Positions 28,516 to 37,437 of a stretch of DNA of 64,000 nt are shown piece after piece. The position numbers were made by a program, and so were the translations under genes. The notes under the pieces were generated by a model. That model was not told the DNA's origin, searched no databases, and was given only the letters and a program-made list of their open reading frames with translations. Location: assembly GCA_963767715.1 (NCBI GenBank), contig CAVYFA010000008.1, forward strand, positions 1 through 64,000, read 5' to 3'. The DNA comes from CAVSXS01 sp963767715. GTDB lineage: Bacteria > Chloroflexota > Ktedonobacteria > Ktedonobacterales > Ktedonobacteraceae. The first letter of the stretch is position 1; the number at the start of each line of letters is the position of its first letter.

Positions 28516-29199
28516 ATGCCACTTCTTCTTGTTCAACTTATTCTAATTGCCATCATCGGGTACCTGTGGGGTTCCATCCCGGCGGGCTACTGGATGGGGA
28601 AACTGCTGCGGGGCAGAGATTTCGATATACGCAACTACGGCAGTCACAAAATTGGCGCGACCAACGTCTTGCGTACCCTGGGAAGGGGACCGGCGGCTAT
28701 TGTCTTCATCTTTGATATCAGCAAAGGTATCTTGCCTACTCTGCTGGCGCTGCACGTGCCGTTCTTCTACGTCTCCGGCTGGGGCCCCACCATCGCGGCT
28801 CTGGCGGCCCTGATCGGGCATTGCTACCCCGTCTTCATAGGCTTCAAGGGCGGGCGCGGTGTGGCCACCGGCGCGGGTGCTTTACTGGTACTTTCTCCCC
28901 TGGCGTTCGGCATCAGCGCTCTTGCCATCATCATCACCATTGCGGTCTGGCGGTACGTCTCACTCGGTTCTATCGTGTCTTCCCTGACAGCCATGGTCTG
29001 CGGCATTATCTTCTTCTTCGTTGGCTGGGTCACGCTCGCCCAACTCGTCTTTATGCTGCTCGGTCCCGCCCTGGTCATCGCACTGCATCACGACAATATC
29101 GGTCGTCTGCTGTCTGGTACCGAACGCAAAATTGGCCAAAAGGTGCAAGTCGAGGAGACCCCCCCTCCGGTCGATTCGTCAAATACCATCCAGGCGTGA
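28516..29199 (+). CDS. plsY: Glycerol-3-phosphate acyltransferase, PlsY family
   Basis: A 227-residue integral membrane protein with the three PlsY motifs: GSIPAGYWMGKLLRGRDFDI with the following NYGSHKIGATNVLRTLG, GHCYPVFIGFKGGRGVATGA, and the C-terminal ALHHDNIGRLLSGTERKIG. PlsY transfers an acyl group from acyl-phosphate to the sn-1 position of glycerol-3-phosphate at the membrane, the first step of phospholipid synthesis. Start ATG 28516 after AAAGGAGG. Many bacteria have several PlsY paralogues. Its place next to glpP and the glycerol genes fits glycerol-3-phosphate use. It abuts the convergent glpP-like gene with no gap. Confidence 0.9.
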   Translation: MPLLLVQLILIAIIGYLWGSIPAGYWMGKLLRGRDFDIRNYGSHKIGATNVLRTLGRGPAAIVFIFDISKGILPTLLALHVPFFYVSGWGPTIAALAALIGHCYPVFIGFKGGRGVATGAGALLVLSPLAFGISALAIIITIAVWRYVSLGSIVSSLTAMVCGIIFFFVGWVTLAQLVFMLLGPALVIALHHDNIGRLLSGTERKIGQKVQVEETPPPVDSSNTIQA

Positions 29200-29772
29200 C
29201 TAACTTCGGTACCAGAGTTCGCGGGTGCTGCTGCTGATCAGAATAGCCCCTGCCTTCTGCACACGTTCGACATCCGATGAGGTGCGGATGAAGCCGCCCG
29301 CGATGAATGGGCCGACCAGCAGGTGCTGGATGGTGGAGACAATCTCCGGGAAGATGATCCCGGGCAGCACCTCGACGAAGTCGGGGGCGGCGCGCGAGAT
29401 GGTGCGGATGCCGGTTTCCAGTGCAGAGTCATCGAGCAGCAGCAGGCGTTGAATAGTAATCAGCCCTTCCGCCTTGCCCGCCGCCACAAGCTGGGAACGG
29501 CTGGTAATGATCGCATCAACGCCGATAGAGTGCAGGTACTGGATACCGGCGCGGTCTTTACCTACCCCACTCACCAGGTCGACATGCACCACGAAGCGCT
29601 TGCCGAGTTCGTGCGCCTTCTTCACAAATGACGCCAGTTGCAACGCATCGCCTTTGAGCATAAATAACAGGGGAGTGTCGGCGTCGAGGGCAACGTGGAT
29701 GTCATCATCCGATTTGAGCGCGGCAGCCACCGGATGCTGGCGCGCCAGCCGTAAAAACTCCTGCTTGTTCAT
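29200..29772 (-). CDS. glpP: Glycerol-3-phosphate responsive antiterminator GlpP (copy 1)
   Basis: ATG 29772 (MNKQEFLRLARQHPVAAALK). A 190-residue TIM-barrel-like GlpP: LLFMLKGDALQLASFVKKAH, FVVHVDLVSGVGKDRAGIQY, VDAIITSRSQLVAAGKAEGL, DFVEVLPGIIFPEIVSTIQ and PFIAGGFIRTSSDVERVQKA. In Bacillus, GlpP with glycerol-3-phosphate binds leader mRNA of glpFK and glpD and prevents early termination. Length and motifs are canonical. It is divergent from a second copy at 30070, with a 297-base gap holding a structured element. Confidence 0.92.
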   Translation of the reverse strand: MNKQEFLRLARQHPVAAALKSDDDIHVALDADTPLLFMLKGDALQLASFVKKAHELGKRFVVHVDLVSGVGKDRAGIQYLHSIGVDAIITSRSQLVAAGKAEGLITIQRLLLLDDSALETGIRTISRAAPDFVEVLPGIIFPEIVSTIQHLLVGPFIAGGFIRTSSDVERVQKAGAILISSSTRELWYRS

Positions 29773-29943
29773 AGACAACACTTTACCTTTGAAAAAAGGC
29801 CCTGGTGGCTTTCTCGATATATTGGTGAGTCAGGTCTTGACAAAATGGCAAGTTACTGAGTATTCTTGAATTATAAGCTAAGCGCTCGAAATTGTATACC
29901 CGGTAATTATTTGTACTGCTTTTTACCGCTCAGCTTACCCCAC

Positions 29944-30046
29944 GGTCAAGGATGACCAGGTTGGACAACTTAATAGAGCCCAAGGACAGTGAAATGAAAA
30001 GTCCTGAGCCAACCTCTCTATGAGGCTGCTTGGGGCTTTGTTTTTT
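29944..30046 (+). promoter_or_regulatory. Structured leader ending in an intrinsic-terminator-like U-tract, upstream of second glpP
   Basis: Elements on the plus strand: hairpin GGTC-AAGGAT-GACC (29944-29957); outer stem AGCCCAAG (29977-29984) with CTTGGGGCT (30029-30037, one bulged G); inside it AGGAC/GTCCT (29983-29987 with 30001-30005) and CCTC/GAGG (30013-30025); then TTGTTTTTT to 30046. This is a three-way-junction fold followed directly by a U-tract, 24 bases before the glpP-like start. It fits an antitermination target or a metabolite-sensing leader. I do not match it to a known riboswitch class. Confidence 0.5.
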
Positions 30047-30069
30047 CCCTGCGACAGCGAGGTGCAAGC

Positions 30070-30651
30070 ATGCTTACTAAGTTCCGTGGGCCGCTCCCTA
30101 AACTGTTAGGGCAGTACAAGATCATCCCGATGATCGAAAATCGCAGCCATTTCGCCATGGCTCTTGCCTCCTCTCAAGTTAATGTACTCTTCTTGCGACA
30201 TTGTAATCTCTTCGAGTTGACGACCTTATTAAACCAGGCAGATCGCCAGGGAAAAGCGTTGTACGTGAATGTCGATCATATCGACGGTATTAATCCCGAT
30301 GCAGCCGGCCTGCGCTATCTTGCCGAGACATATCACGTTGTCGGCGTGGTCTCAAATCATCCCAGGACGCTGGCCCTGGCGAAAGACTTTGGCCTGGAGA
30401 CGATTCAGCGTATTTTTGCAGCGGACTCCTCCGGATTAGAGATGGCCGTCGAGTCGATTGATACGCGCTACGTCGATTTGCTGGATTTCTCGCCCGCACT
30501 TGCTATTCCGTATGTCATTCCTTTTCTGGATGAGCCGCTTCCTTTGCCGTTCATGGCCTTCGGCCTGGTGCATACGGCCCAACAGGTGTGGGAGGTGCTG
30601 CGCAGCGGGGCAATTGGTGTGGCGGTGAATAGTCCTGAACTTTGGCAGTAA
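30070..30651 (+). CDS. Glycerol-3-phosphate responsive antiterminator-like protein (copy 2)
   Basis: A 193-residue GlpP homologue diverged from the neighbouring copy: VLFLRHCNLFELTTLLNQAD, LYVNVDHIDGINPDAAGLRY, VVGVVSNHPRTLALAKDFGL, DLLDFSPALAIPYVIPFLDE and FMAFGLVHTAQQVWEVLRSG. Key loop changes are notable: SNHPR replaces the usual TSR/K, DFSPALAIPYVIPF replaces EVLPG-type, and FGLVHT replaces GGLIxT, so ligand contacts may differ. A leader with terminator-like end precedes it, and the glycerol genes follow on the same strand after 345 bases. It may regulate a different transcript or sense a different polyol phosphate. Confidence 0.82.
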   Translation: MLTKFRGPLPKLLGQYKIIPMIENRSHFAMALASSQVNVLFLRHCNLFELTTLLNQADRQGKALYVNVDHIDGINPDAAGLRYLAETYHVVGVVSNHPRTLALAKDFGLETIQRIFAADSSGLEMAVESIDTRYVDLLDFSPALAIPYVIPFLDEPLPLPFMAFGLVHTAQQVWEVLRSGAIGVAVNSPELWQ

Positions 30652-30827
30652 CGCGCATACTGTTCGAAGAGCTGAAGACGCCTGTTTCCAAAGAAAGGAG
30701 GACCAGCCAGGCATCCGTTTCATAATGCTTACTTTGTCCGATATCGTGATTCCTGCGCGGGTAATAAACCTGCGCTTGATCAATATCTTGTCGTCTGGCA
30801 ACCCCGGCCGCATTGTGTAGGAACCCG

Positions 30828-30903
30828 ATTATGCATCTTGACAAATTCATCCGACCATCTGTAGGGGCCGATTTATCGCGCCCATCGCCGATTTATCGGC
30901 CCG
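30828..30903. repeat. Dispersed repeat with CGATTTATCG palindromes before glpK
   Basis: ATTATGCATCTTGACAAATT followed by CATCCGACCATCTGTAGGGG and CCGATTTATCGCGCCC...CGCCGATTTATCGGCC. The left half recurs at 36530-36575 and the right half at 20430, 36601 and 40150. The remaining gap 30652-30996 shows no clear promoter or terminator. Confidence 0.75.
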
Positions 30904-30996
30904 CAGTGGACGTTTTGATGTTCGTCTGTATTGGTTAATGTGCATGAGCGCCTACTGGTAAACTGGGTTGCCATAACAAAAGAAAGAGGGCTACTT

Positions 30997-32490
30997 ATGG
31001 CAAAGTACGTGCTTGCCCTGGATCAGGGTACCACCAGTTCGCGCGCAATCGTCTTCAACCATGAGGGAGCGATTGTCAGCACAGCGCAGCAAGAATTTCC
31101 CCAGATTTATCCTTCCCCGGGGCTGGTCGAGCATGACCCGGAGGCCATCTGGTCAAGCCAGCTCGCGGTTGCCAGGGAGGCCATGCAGAAGGCCGGCGCC
31201 TCGGCTTCCGACATCGCAGCCATCGGCATCACCAACCAGCGTGAGACAACCGTTGTGTGGGAGAAGTCCACCGGCAGGCCGGTCTTCAACGCCATCGTCT
31301 GGCAGAGTCGCCTGACCGTGCCTATTTGCGATGAACTGAAGGCCAAGGGCTTCGACAAGGAAATTCGCGAGCGTACCGGCCTGGTGACAGATGCGTATTT
31401 CTCCGGCACCAAGGTCAAATGGATCCTCGATAACGTCCCCGGCGCGCGCGAGAAAGCGGATCGCGGCGAGCTGCTCTTCGGCAACATCGATACCTTCCTG
31501 ATGTGGCGCCTCTCGAAAGGCCGCGTCCACGCCACCGACCCCTCGAATGCGTCGCGCACCCTGATGTACAACATCTACGAAAACAGGTGGGACGATGTCA
31601 TCCTCAAGGAACTCGGCGTACCCCATTCGATGCTGCCAACCGTGATGCCTTCCAGCGGCGTTTTCGGCGAGACCGACCCCGAATTTTTCGGGGGGGCCAT
31701 CCAGATGGCCGGCGACGCAGGCGATCAGCAGGCGGCCACCTTCGGGCAGGCCTGCTACGAGGTCGGCATGTCGAAGAATACCTATGGCACGGGCAACTTC
31801 ATGCTCATGAACACCGGCAACAAAGGCGTGCCGTCGCAGAATGGGCTGCTCACCACCATCGGCTGGGGCATCAACGGCCAGACCGTCTATGCCCTGGAAG
31901 GCAGTATCTTCATCACCGGCGCCGCCGTCCAGTGGTTGCGCGATAGCCTGGGCGTCATCAAGCAGAGCGGGGATGTCGAGGCACTGGCCAATACCGTTTC
32001 GGACAATGGCGGCGTCTACTTCGTTCCGGCCTTCGTCGGCCTGGGCGCGCCCTACTGGGACTCCTACGCGCGCGGCGCCATTCTCGGCCTGACGCGCGGC
32101 TCGACGGCCGGCCACATCGCGCGCGCCACCCTCGAGTCGATGTGCTATCAGACGCGCGATGTCCTGGAGGCCATGACCGCCGATAGCGGCGTGCAGCTCA
32201 AGACCCTGCGCGTCGATGGCGGCGCCGTCGTCAACAACCTGCTGATGCAGTTCCAGGCCGACATCCTCGGCGTCCCCGTGCAGCGCCCGAAAGTTGCCGA
32301 GACCACCGCCCTCGGCGCGGCCTACCTTGCCGGCCTCGCCGTCGGATTCTGGGGCAGCCAGGCAGAGGTTGCCGAGCACTGGGCCATCGACCGCACCTTC
32401 GAGCCGCAGATGAGCGCAGCCCAGCGCGACAAACTCTACGCAAGCTGGAAGCGCGCCGTCGAACGTTCCATGCACTGGGAACAGGCCTGA
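30997..32490 (+). CDS. glpK: Glycerol kinase
   Basis: ATG 30997 (MAKYVLALDQGTTSSRAIVF) after AGAGGG. A 497-residue FGGY kinase that makes glycerol-3-phosphate from glycerol and ATP. Motifs: DQGTTSSR ATP loop, NQRETTVVWEKSTGRP, WQSRLT, AGDAGDQQAATFGQACYEVG, KNTYGTGNFMLMNTG, VPAFVGLGAPYWDSYARGAI and LRVDGGAVVNNLLMQFQADI. The position that is the EI/HPr-phosphorylated His of many Gram-positive enzymes (before FYG/FFG) reads PEFFGG, a Glu. The PTS-driven activation seen in Bacillus or Enterococcus is therefore probably absent. It leads the cluster glpK-glpF-glpD-dhaKLM. Confidence 0.96.
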   Translation: MAKYVLALDQGTTSSRAIVFNHEGAIVSTAQQEFPQIYPSPGLVEHDPEAIWSSQLAVAREAMQKAGASASDIAAIGITNQRETTVVWEKSTGRPVFNAIVWQSRLTVPICDELKAKGFDKEIRERTGLVTDAYFSGTKVKWILDNVPGAREKADRGELLFGNIDTFLMWRLSKGRVHATDPSNASRTLMYNIYENRWDDVILKELGVPHSMLPTVMPSSGVFGETDPEFFGGAIQMAGDAGDQQAATFGQACYEVGMSKNTYGTGNFMLMNTGNKGVPSQNGLLTTIGWGINGQTVYALEGSIFITGAAVQWLRDSLGVIKQSGDVEALANTVSDNGGVYFVPAFVGLGAPYWDSYARGAILGLTRGSTAGHIARATLESMCYQTRDVLEAMTADSGVQLKTLRVDGGAVVNNLLMQFQADILGVPVQRPKVAETTALGAAYLAGLAVGFWGSQAEVAEHWAIDRTFEPQMSAAQRDKLYASWKRAVERSMHWEQA

Positions 32491-32505
32491 TTGTTGATGT
32501 TGCCT

Positions 32506-32600
32506 GTAGGGGCGGGGGTAGAGTGGACGGGAGGCGGGGACGCTTGCGTCGCCCTCGTCCCTTGCGTCGCCCTCGTCTTCTCCCATCCCTACAGGCCAGT
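32506..32600. repeat. Dispersed repeat cluster between glpK and glpF
   Basis: TGTAGGGGCGGGGGTAGAG at the left and a mirrored end CATCCCTACAGG at the right enclose two copies of CTTGCGTCGCCCTCGTC. The element starts about 15 bases after the glpK stop. Confidence 0.6.
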
Positions 32601-32694
32601 CCTCGTAGTGCGTCCTTCGTTGTAATTATCTTTTCCTATGGCGAACAATATCGGTTCGCCGCCATTTTCACTCATGGAGAAGGAGTAACCAACT

Positions 32695-33642
32695 ATGGCA
32701 AGTCAAGCTGTTGGTAGACCTAATGCGCTCGCCGGGACTCCCGGTGAGATGATCGGAGAGTTCTTCGGCACGATGGTGCTGATCCTCTTCGGCGATGGCT
32801 GTGTGGCAGTCTTTGGGCTCTTTGGTCCATCACAGGGAGTGGGTATAGGTGCGAATACCTGGCCGGTCATCATCTTCGGATGGGGTCTTGCCGTTATGTT
32901 AGGCATATACGTTACAGGAGCTATCAGTGGCGCTCATCTCAACCCTGCTGTGACGTTAGGTTTTGCCGTGAGAGGTAAATTCGCCTGGAATAAGGTGCTT
33001 CCTTATTGGCTAGCCCAGGTACTTGGCGCGTTTGTTGCGGCCCTTATTCTCTACTTTGTGTACCAGGGCGCGCTCGTCAACGCTTTGGCGGCCAATCACC
33101 TGACCATTGGAGACATTGCCCAGGGGCCGACTTTTGGTGGTAAGGGTTTGGGGTACATTTTTTACACCGGCCATAGGACGTTCGTCGGAACATTTGGTGC
33201 TTTCGCGGACGAGTTTGTCGGCACTGCTCTGCTTGTTGGGCTGATCTTTGCAATCGTCGATGTGCGCAACCAGCCCGTCCAGGCAAACCTGAATCCACTG
33301 ATTATTGGCTTCTTGATCGTAGCAATTGGTGCATCTTTCGGAGCGAACACCGGGTATGCCATCAACCCTGCTCGTGACTTTGGCCCGCGCCTCTGGATTG
33401 GGTTCGTCAGTGGTTTTTCTAGCTTTTCCGTGGACAATTACTACTTCTGGATTCCCATCGTCGCTCCTCTCTTGGGAGGTGCTGTAGGGGCCTTCATCTA
33501 CGACTTCACCGTCGCCAGGGTGCTGGAGGCGAGGATGCTCATGAAGTCAGGTACTGCTGATGTCATAGGTGAAGCGGTGCGCGAGCCATCTCCCGACACC
33601 GAAACAAGGGGTAGGTCAGTACGCGAGGAGCCCGGAGTCTAA
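32695..33642 (+). CDS. glpF: Glycerol facilitator / aquaglyceroporin (MIP family)
   Basis: A 315-residue channel with six membrane helices and the two half-helix NPA boxes: HLNPAVT (Asn83) and YAINPARDFGPR (Asn224). The Asp after the second NPAR marks glycerol-conducting members rather than pure water channels. The N-terminus (ASQAVGRPNALAGTPGEMIG) and a polar C-tail of about 40 residues (ending SPDTETRGRSVREEPGV) are longer than in E. coli. It lets glycerol diffuse across the membrane for GlpK. ATG 32695 follows GGAGAAGGAG. Order glpK-glpF is reversed relative to Bacillus. Confidence 0.94.
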   Translation: MASQAVGRPNALAGTPGEMIGEFFGTMVLILFGDGCVAVFGLFGPSQGVGIGANTWPVIIFGWGLAVMLGIYVTGAISGAHLNPAVTLGFAVRGKFAWNKVLPYWLAQVLGAFVAALILYFVYQGALVNALAANHLTIGDIAQGPTFGGKGLGYIFYTGHRTFVGTFGAFADEFVGTALLVGLIFAIVDVRNQPVQANLNPLIIGFLIVAIGASFGANTGYAINPARDFGPRLWIGFVSGFSSFSVDNYYFWIPIVAPLLGGAVGAFIYDFTVARVLEARMLMKSGTADVIGEAVREPSPDTETRGRSVREEPGV

Positions 33643-33689
33643 TAGTTTCGCAACCGCGAGCACACGAAAGGGTGGGCAGGCAGGCGTGT

Positions 33690-33720
33690 CCTGTAGGGGC
33701 GTACCTGTCTGCCCGCACAC
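33690..33720. repeat. Dispersed GTAGGGGCG repeat before glpD
   Basis: CTGTAGGGGCGTACCTGTCT and GCCCGC, with GGGTGGGCAGGCAGG just before it. It ends 13 bases before the glpD start and takes the place where a ribosome site would be expected. Confidence 0.6.
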
Positions 33721-33732
33721 AACGCAAAAACT

Positions 33733-35418
33733 ATGCAATCGCTAGCATCAACAATGCGCGCGCGCAACCTGACTTTGTTGAACGATGAGCGTTATGACGT
33801 TCTGGTCATCGGAGGTGGCGTAACGGGCGCTGGGGTCGCTCTCGATGCTGTAGCTCGTGGCTACAAGGTCGCGCTTGTTGAGAAAACCGACTTCGCCAGC
33901 GGCACAAGCAGTAAATCAACCAAGCTCGTTCATGGCGGTATCCGCTACCTCTCCAATTTCGATTTCGCCCTGGTACGCGAAGCCCTGACCGAGCGCGGTA
34001 TTCTGCTGCGCATTGCTCCCTACCTGGTTCACCCGGTCCCCTTTGTGCTGCCCATGTACAAAGGCGACCGTCACCCGGTTGGGCTGCCCTTTACCACGCC
34101 GCGCGGGTTCGGGCTCGGTTTCGTCATGAACGTGGGCCTCTGGTTCTACGACTTGCTCGCGGGACGCCTCAACGTCAAACGGCACCGTCATTTAAGCCGC
34201 GAACGCGTGCGCAAGCTGGCCCCCACCCTCGTGACCGAGGGGCTGAAGGAGGGCTTCGTCTACTATGATGCCCAGACCCACGATGCCCGTCTCACCCTGG
34301 CCGTCATGCGCACAGCGGCTCAGTACGGCGCGACGATTGTCAACTACGCGGAAGTCACCTCGTTCGTAATGGAACAGGGTAAGGCCGTTGGCGCGCACGT
34401 GCATGACCGCCTCAACGACCAGCAGTTGACGGTGTACGCTCGCCACATCGTGAATGCCACGGGAGTCTTTTCCGAAGAGATCGAAGCGCTGACCGGCGAC
34501 ACGCCACAGTTTCAGGTTGAGCCCAGCAAGGGCGTCCACCTGGTACTCTCCCGCGAAGACCTGCAACTTGGCGATAACGCTATCGTCCTGCCCGAAACCG
34601 ACGACAGGCGTATTCTCTTCATCGTTCCCTGGGAAACGCGTGCAATCTACGGCACGACCGATACCGGCAGCGGTGACCTGAATCACCCGGCGGCGAACCG
34701 CGATGATATTGCCTATCTCCTCGAACACCTGAACCGCTATCTCTCCGTCTCACTTACCGAGGAGGATATCATCAGCACCTATGCCGGCTATCGGCCCTTA
34801 TTGAAACCCCGCCAAAACTCGGAGCATTCTTCGGCCAAATTGTCACGTACACACGCCGTCTTCCAGGACCACTCCGGCGTGGTGACAATCGTCGGAGGAA
34901 AGCTGACGACCTACCGGCGTATGGCCCAGGATACCGTCGACGTGCTCAACAAACGCGATGGCTCACCCGCGCTTCATCCCACTCTGGACATGCCCCTGTA
35001 TGGCAGCGCGGGCTGGCCCGCCATCAAGCGCGACCTTGAAAAAAAAGCAAAGGCGCTCGGGCTGAGCGAGCCGACCATCGCACACCTGGGTACCGCCTAC
35101 GGATCAGAGGGACTCGCTGTCCTGGCCCTCATTGAAAGCGACCCGTCCCTGGCTGAATTGCTCATCGCCGACCTCCCCTATATCAGGGCCGAGGTCATCT
35201 ATGCCTGTCGCTACGAGATGGCCATGACCCCATACGACGTGCTCGGCCGCCGCACCTCGATCACTCTGCTGGATCGCCAGCGCGGTATGAGCGTCGTCGA
35301 TGAAGTCGCCACTATCATGGCCCAGGAACTCGACTGGTCGCCCGCCGGCCGGCAAAGCATGATCGACGCTTTTAACGCCGCCATGCACGATCAAATGGTC
35401 GCCGAAAAAACTCTGTGA
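33733..35418 (+). CDS. glpD: Aerobic glycerol-3-phosphate dehydrogenase
   Basis: A 561-residue FAD-dependent enzyme oxidising sn-glycerol-3-phosphate to dihydroxyacetone phosphate with electrons to the quinone pool, at the inner membrane face. Seen: Rossmann motif DVLVIGGGVTGAGVALDAVA, SGTSSKSTKLVHGGIRYLSN, LVEKTDF, PWETRAIYGTTDTGSGDLNH, TYAGYRPLL and VVTIVGGKLTTYRRMAQDTV, then the C-terminal domain with YEMAMTPYDVLGRRTSI. ATG 33733 has no Shine-Dalgarno; in-frame ATG 33754 also lacks one. A repeat abuts the start, so initiation is probably weak or reinitiation-dependent. Otherwise canonical. Confidence 0.95.
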   Translation: MQSLASTMRARNLTLLNDERYDVLVIGGGVTGAGVALDAVARGYKVALVEKTDFASGTSSKSTKLVHGGIRYLSNFDFALVREALTERGILLRIAPYLVHPVPFVLPMYKGDRHPVGLPFTTPRGFGLGFVMNVGLWFYDLLAGRLNVKRHRHLSRERVRKLAPTLVTEGLKEGFVYYDAQTHDARLTLAVMRTAAQYGATIVNYAEVTSFVMEQGKAVGAHVHDRLNDQQLTVYARHIVNATGVFSEEIEALTGDTPQFQVEPSKGVHLVLSREDLQLGDNAIVLPETDDRRILFIVPWETRAIYGTTDTGSGDLNHPAANRDDIAYLLEHLNRYLSVSLTEEDIISTYAGYRPLLKPRQNSEHSSAKLSRTHAVFQDHSGVVTIVGGKLTTYRRMAQDTVDVLNKRDGSPALHPTLDMPLYGSAGWPAIKRDLEKKAKALGLSEPTIAHLGTAYGSEGLAVLALIESDPSLAELLIADLPYIRAEVIYACRYEMAMTPYDVLGRRTSITLLDRQRGMSVVDEVATIMAQELDWSPAGRQSMIDAFNAAMHDQMVAEKTL

Positions 35419-35480
35419 TACGATAATGTCGTGTCAACCCATTATGTCGTCCGTGAAACGTTCCAGAAGAAGGAGACCCC

Positions 35481-36482
35481 ATGAAAAAACTGATCAACCA
35501 GGTAGAAGACGTCGTCAAAGAAGAATTGATGGGCATGGCGGCTGCTCACGCCGACCTCATTCGCGTTGACATCGAGCAGCAGATCGTCGTGCGCAAAGAT
35601 GCCCCTGTGCAGGGAAAAGTCGGGGTTATTTCCGGTGGTGGTAGCGGACACGAGCCCATGCACGGTGGCTACGTCGGACGTGGCATGCTCGATGCCGCCT
35701 GCCCCGGCGCTGTCTTTACCTCGCCCGTTCCCGACCAGATGCTCGCGGCCACACGTGCCGTCAACGGCGGTGCAGGCGTACTGCACATAGTCAAGAACTA
35801 CACCGGCGACATACTCAACTTCGAGATGGCGGCGGAACTGGCCCAGGCCGATGGTATCGAGGTCGAGAGCGTTGTCACCAACGACGATGTGGCCGTGCAG
35901 GATAGCCTCTATACAGCAGGCCGGCGCGGCGTGGGCGTAACCGTCCTGCTCGAAAAAATCGTCGGCGGCTTCGCAGATACAGGCGCGCCTCTCGCGCAGG
36001 TCGCGGCACTGGCGCGCAAGGTCAACAGCCAGGGACGCAGCATGGGCATGGCGCTCACCTCCTGCATCGTACCTGCCGCAGGCAAGCCTACCTTCGATCT
36101 CGGCGAAGACGAGATGGAAATCGGCATCGGCATCCACGGCGAGCCCGGTCGCCGCCGTGTCAAGCTGGCCACCGCCGATGAGATCACCGAGATGCTGACC
36201 ACCCCTATTGTCGAAGACCTGGGGCTGAAATCCGGTGAGCAGGTGCTGGCGATGGTAAACGGCATGGGTGGCACTCCACTCATCGAACTCTACATCGTCT
36301 ACAACGCCCTGAATCGCATCCTGACCGGCAAGAACATCTCCATCGCGCGCTGCCTCGTCGGCAACTACATCACCTCGCTCGAGATGGCAGGTTGCTCCAT
36401 CACCCTGGTGCGCCTGGACGACGAACTGACCAGGTACTGGGATGCTCCAGTCCATACCCCCGCGCTGCGCTGGGGCGAATAA
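35481..36482 (+). CDS. dhaK: PTS-dependent dihydroxyacetone kinase, DhaK subunit
   Basis: A 333-residue DhaK that binds dihydroxyacetone covalently through a His hemiaminal and passes it to DhaL-ADP. Motifs: VISGGGSGHEPMHGGYVGRG, FTSPVPDQMLAATRAV, VKNYTGDILNFEMAAELA, TNDDVAVQ and EIGIGIHGEPGRRRVKL, where His219 corresponds to the substrate-binding His. ATG 35481 follows AGAAGGAG. It comes 62 bases after glpD and precedes dhaL, with a repeat-filled gap. Together with DhaL and the DhaM fusion it turns free dihydroxyacetone into its phosphate using phosphoenolpyruvate. Confidence 0.96.
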   Translation: MKKLINQVEDVVKEELMGMAAAHADLIRVDIEQQIVVRKDAPVQGKVGVISGGGSGHEPMHGGYVGRGMLDAACPGAVFTSPVPDQMLAATRAVNGGAGVLHIVKNYTGDILNFEMAAELAQADGIEVESVVTNDDVAVQDSLYTAGRRGVGVTVLLEKIVGGFADTGAPLAQVAALARKVNSQGRSMGMALTSCIVPAAGKPTFDLGEDEMEIGIGIHGEPGRRRVKLATADEITEMLTTPIVEDLGLKSGEQVLAMVNGMGGTPLIELYIVYNALNRILTGKNISIARCLVGNYITSLEMAGCSITLVRLDDELTRYWDAPVHTPALRWGE

Positions 36483-36500
36483 CGCCGAAATGAATTGATC

Positions 36501-36655
36501 GTAGGGGCCGGTTTACCGCGCCCACCGCCGATTATGTCTATTAACAAATTGATCCGGCCATCTCTAGGGTCCCAGGTATCGCGCCCACGGCCGCCAAACA
36601 AGAGTAGGGCCCGATTTATCGTGGCCATCGCTGATTTATCGGCCAGTGCGATGGA
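36501..36655. repeat. Two or three dispersed repeat copies between dhaK and dhaL
   Basis: GTAGGGGCCGGTTTACCGCG (36502), CTCTAGGGTCCCAGGTATCG (36564) and AGTAGGGCCCGATTTATCGT (36604), the last followed by ATCGCTGATTTATCGGCCAG. The ACAAATTGATCCGGCCATCT segment (36545) matches the copy before glpK. The gap 36483-36729 is almost wholly repeat. Confidence 0.75.
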
Positions 36656-36729
36656 TGAGATCATGTCCACATTAATTCGTCAATATGCATAATCGGCCTC
36701 CTACATTTTGAAAAGAAAGTACACTTATT

Positions 36730-37356
<627 letters not shown>

Positions 37357-37375
37357 ACCGTTTCTCCGTATCATC

Positions 37376-37432
37376 GTAGGGACAGGGGGTGGTGGGAGGG
37401 GTGGCGGGGGCCTTGCGCCTGTCCTCGAAGGG
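37376..37432. repeat. Dispersed GTAGGGAC repeat between dhaL and dhaM
   Basis: GTAGGGACAGGGGGTGGTGG, a G-rich run, then GCCTTGCGCCTGTCCTCG. It fills the 81-base gap and ends at the dhaM ribosome site GAAGGGA. Confidence 0.6.
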
Positions 37433-37437
37433 ATCTC

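Noticed and set aside
29975..30046. Possible T-box or PyrR-binding leader
   Set aside because: No T-box sequence (AGGGTGGNACCGCG-like) and the PyrR-like bases occur on the wrong strand; kept only as an unclassified structured leader.
31153..32586. 477-residue open frame on the minus strand
   Set aside because: Exact shadow of glpK, no ribosome site and no family resemblance.
35442..36455. 337-residue minus-strand frame over dhaK
   Set aside because: Shadow frame; DhaK motifs are complete on the other strand.
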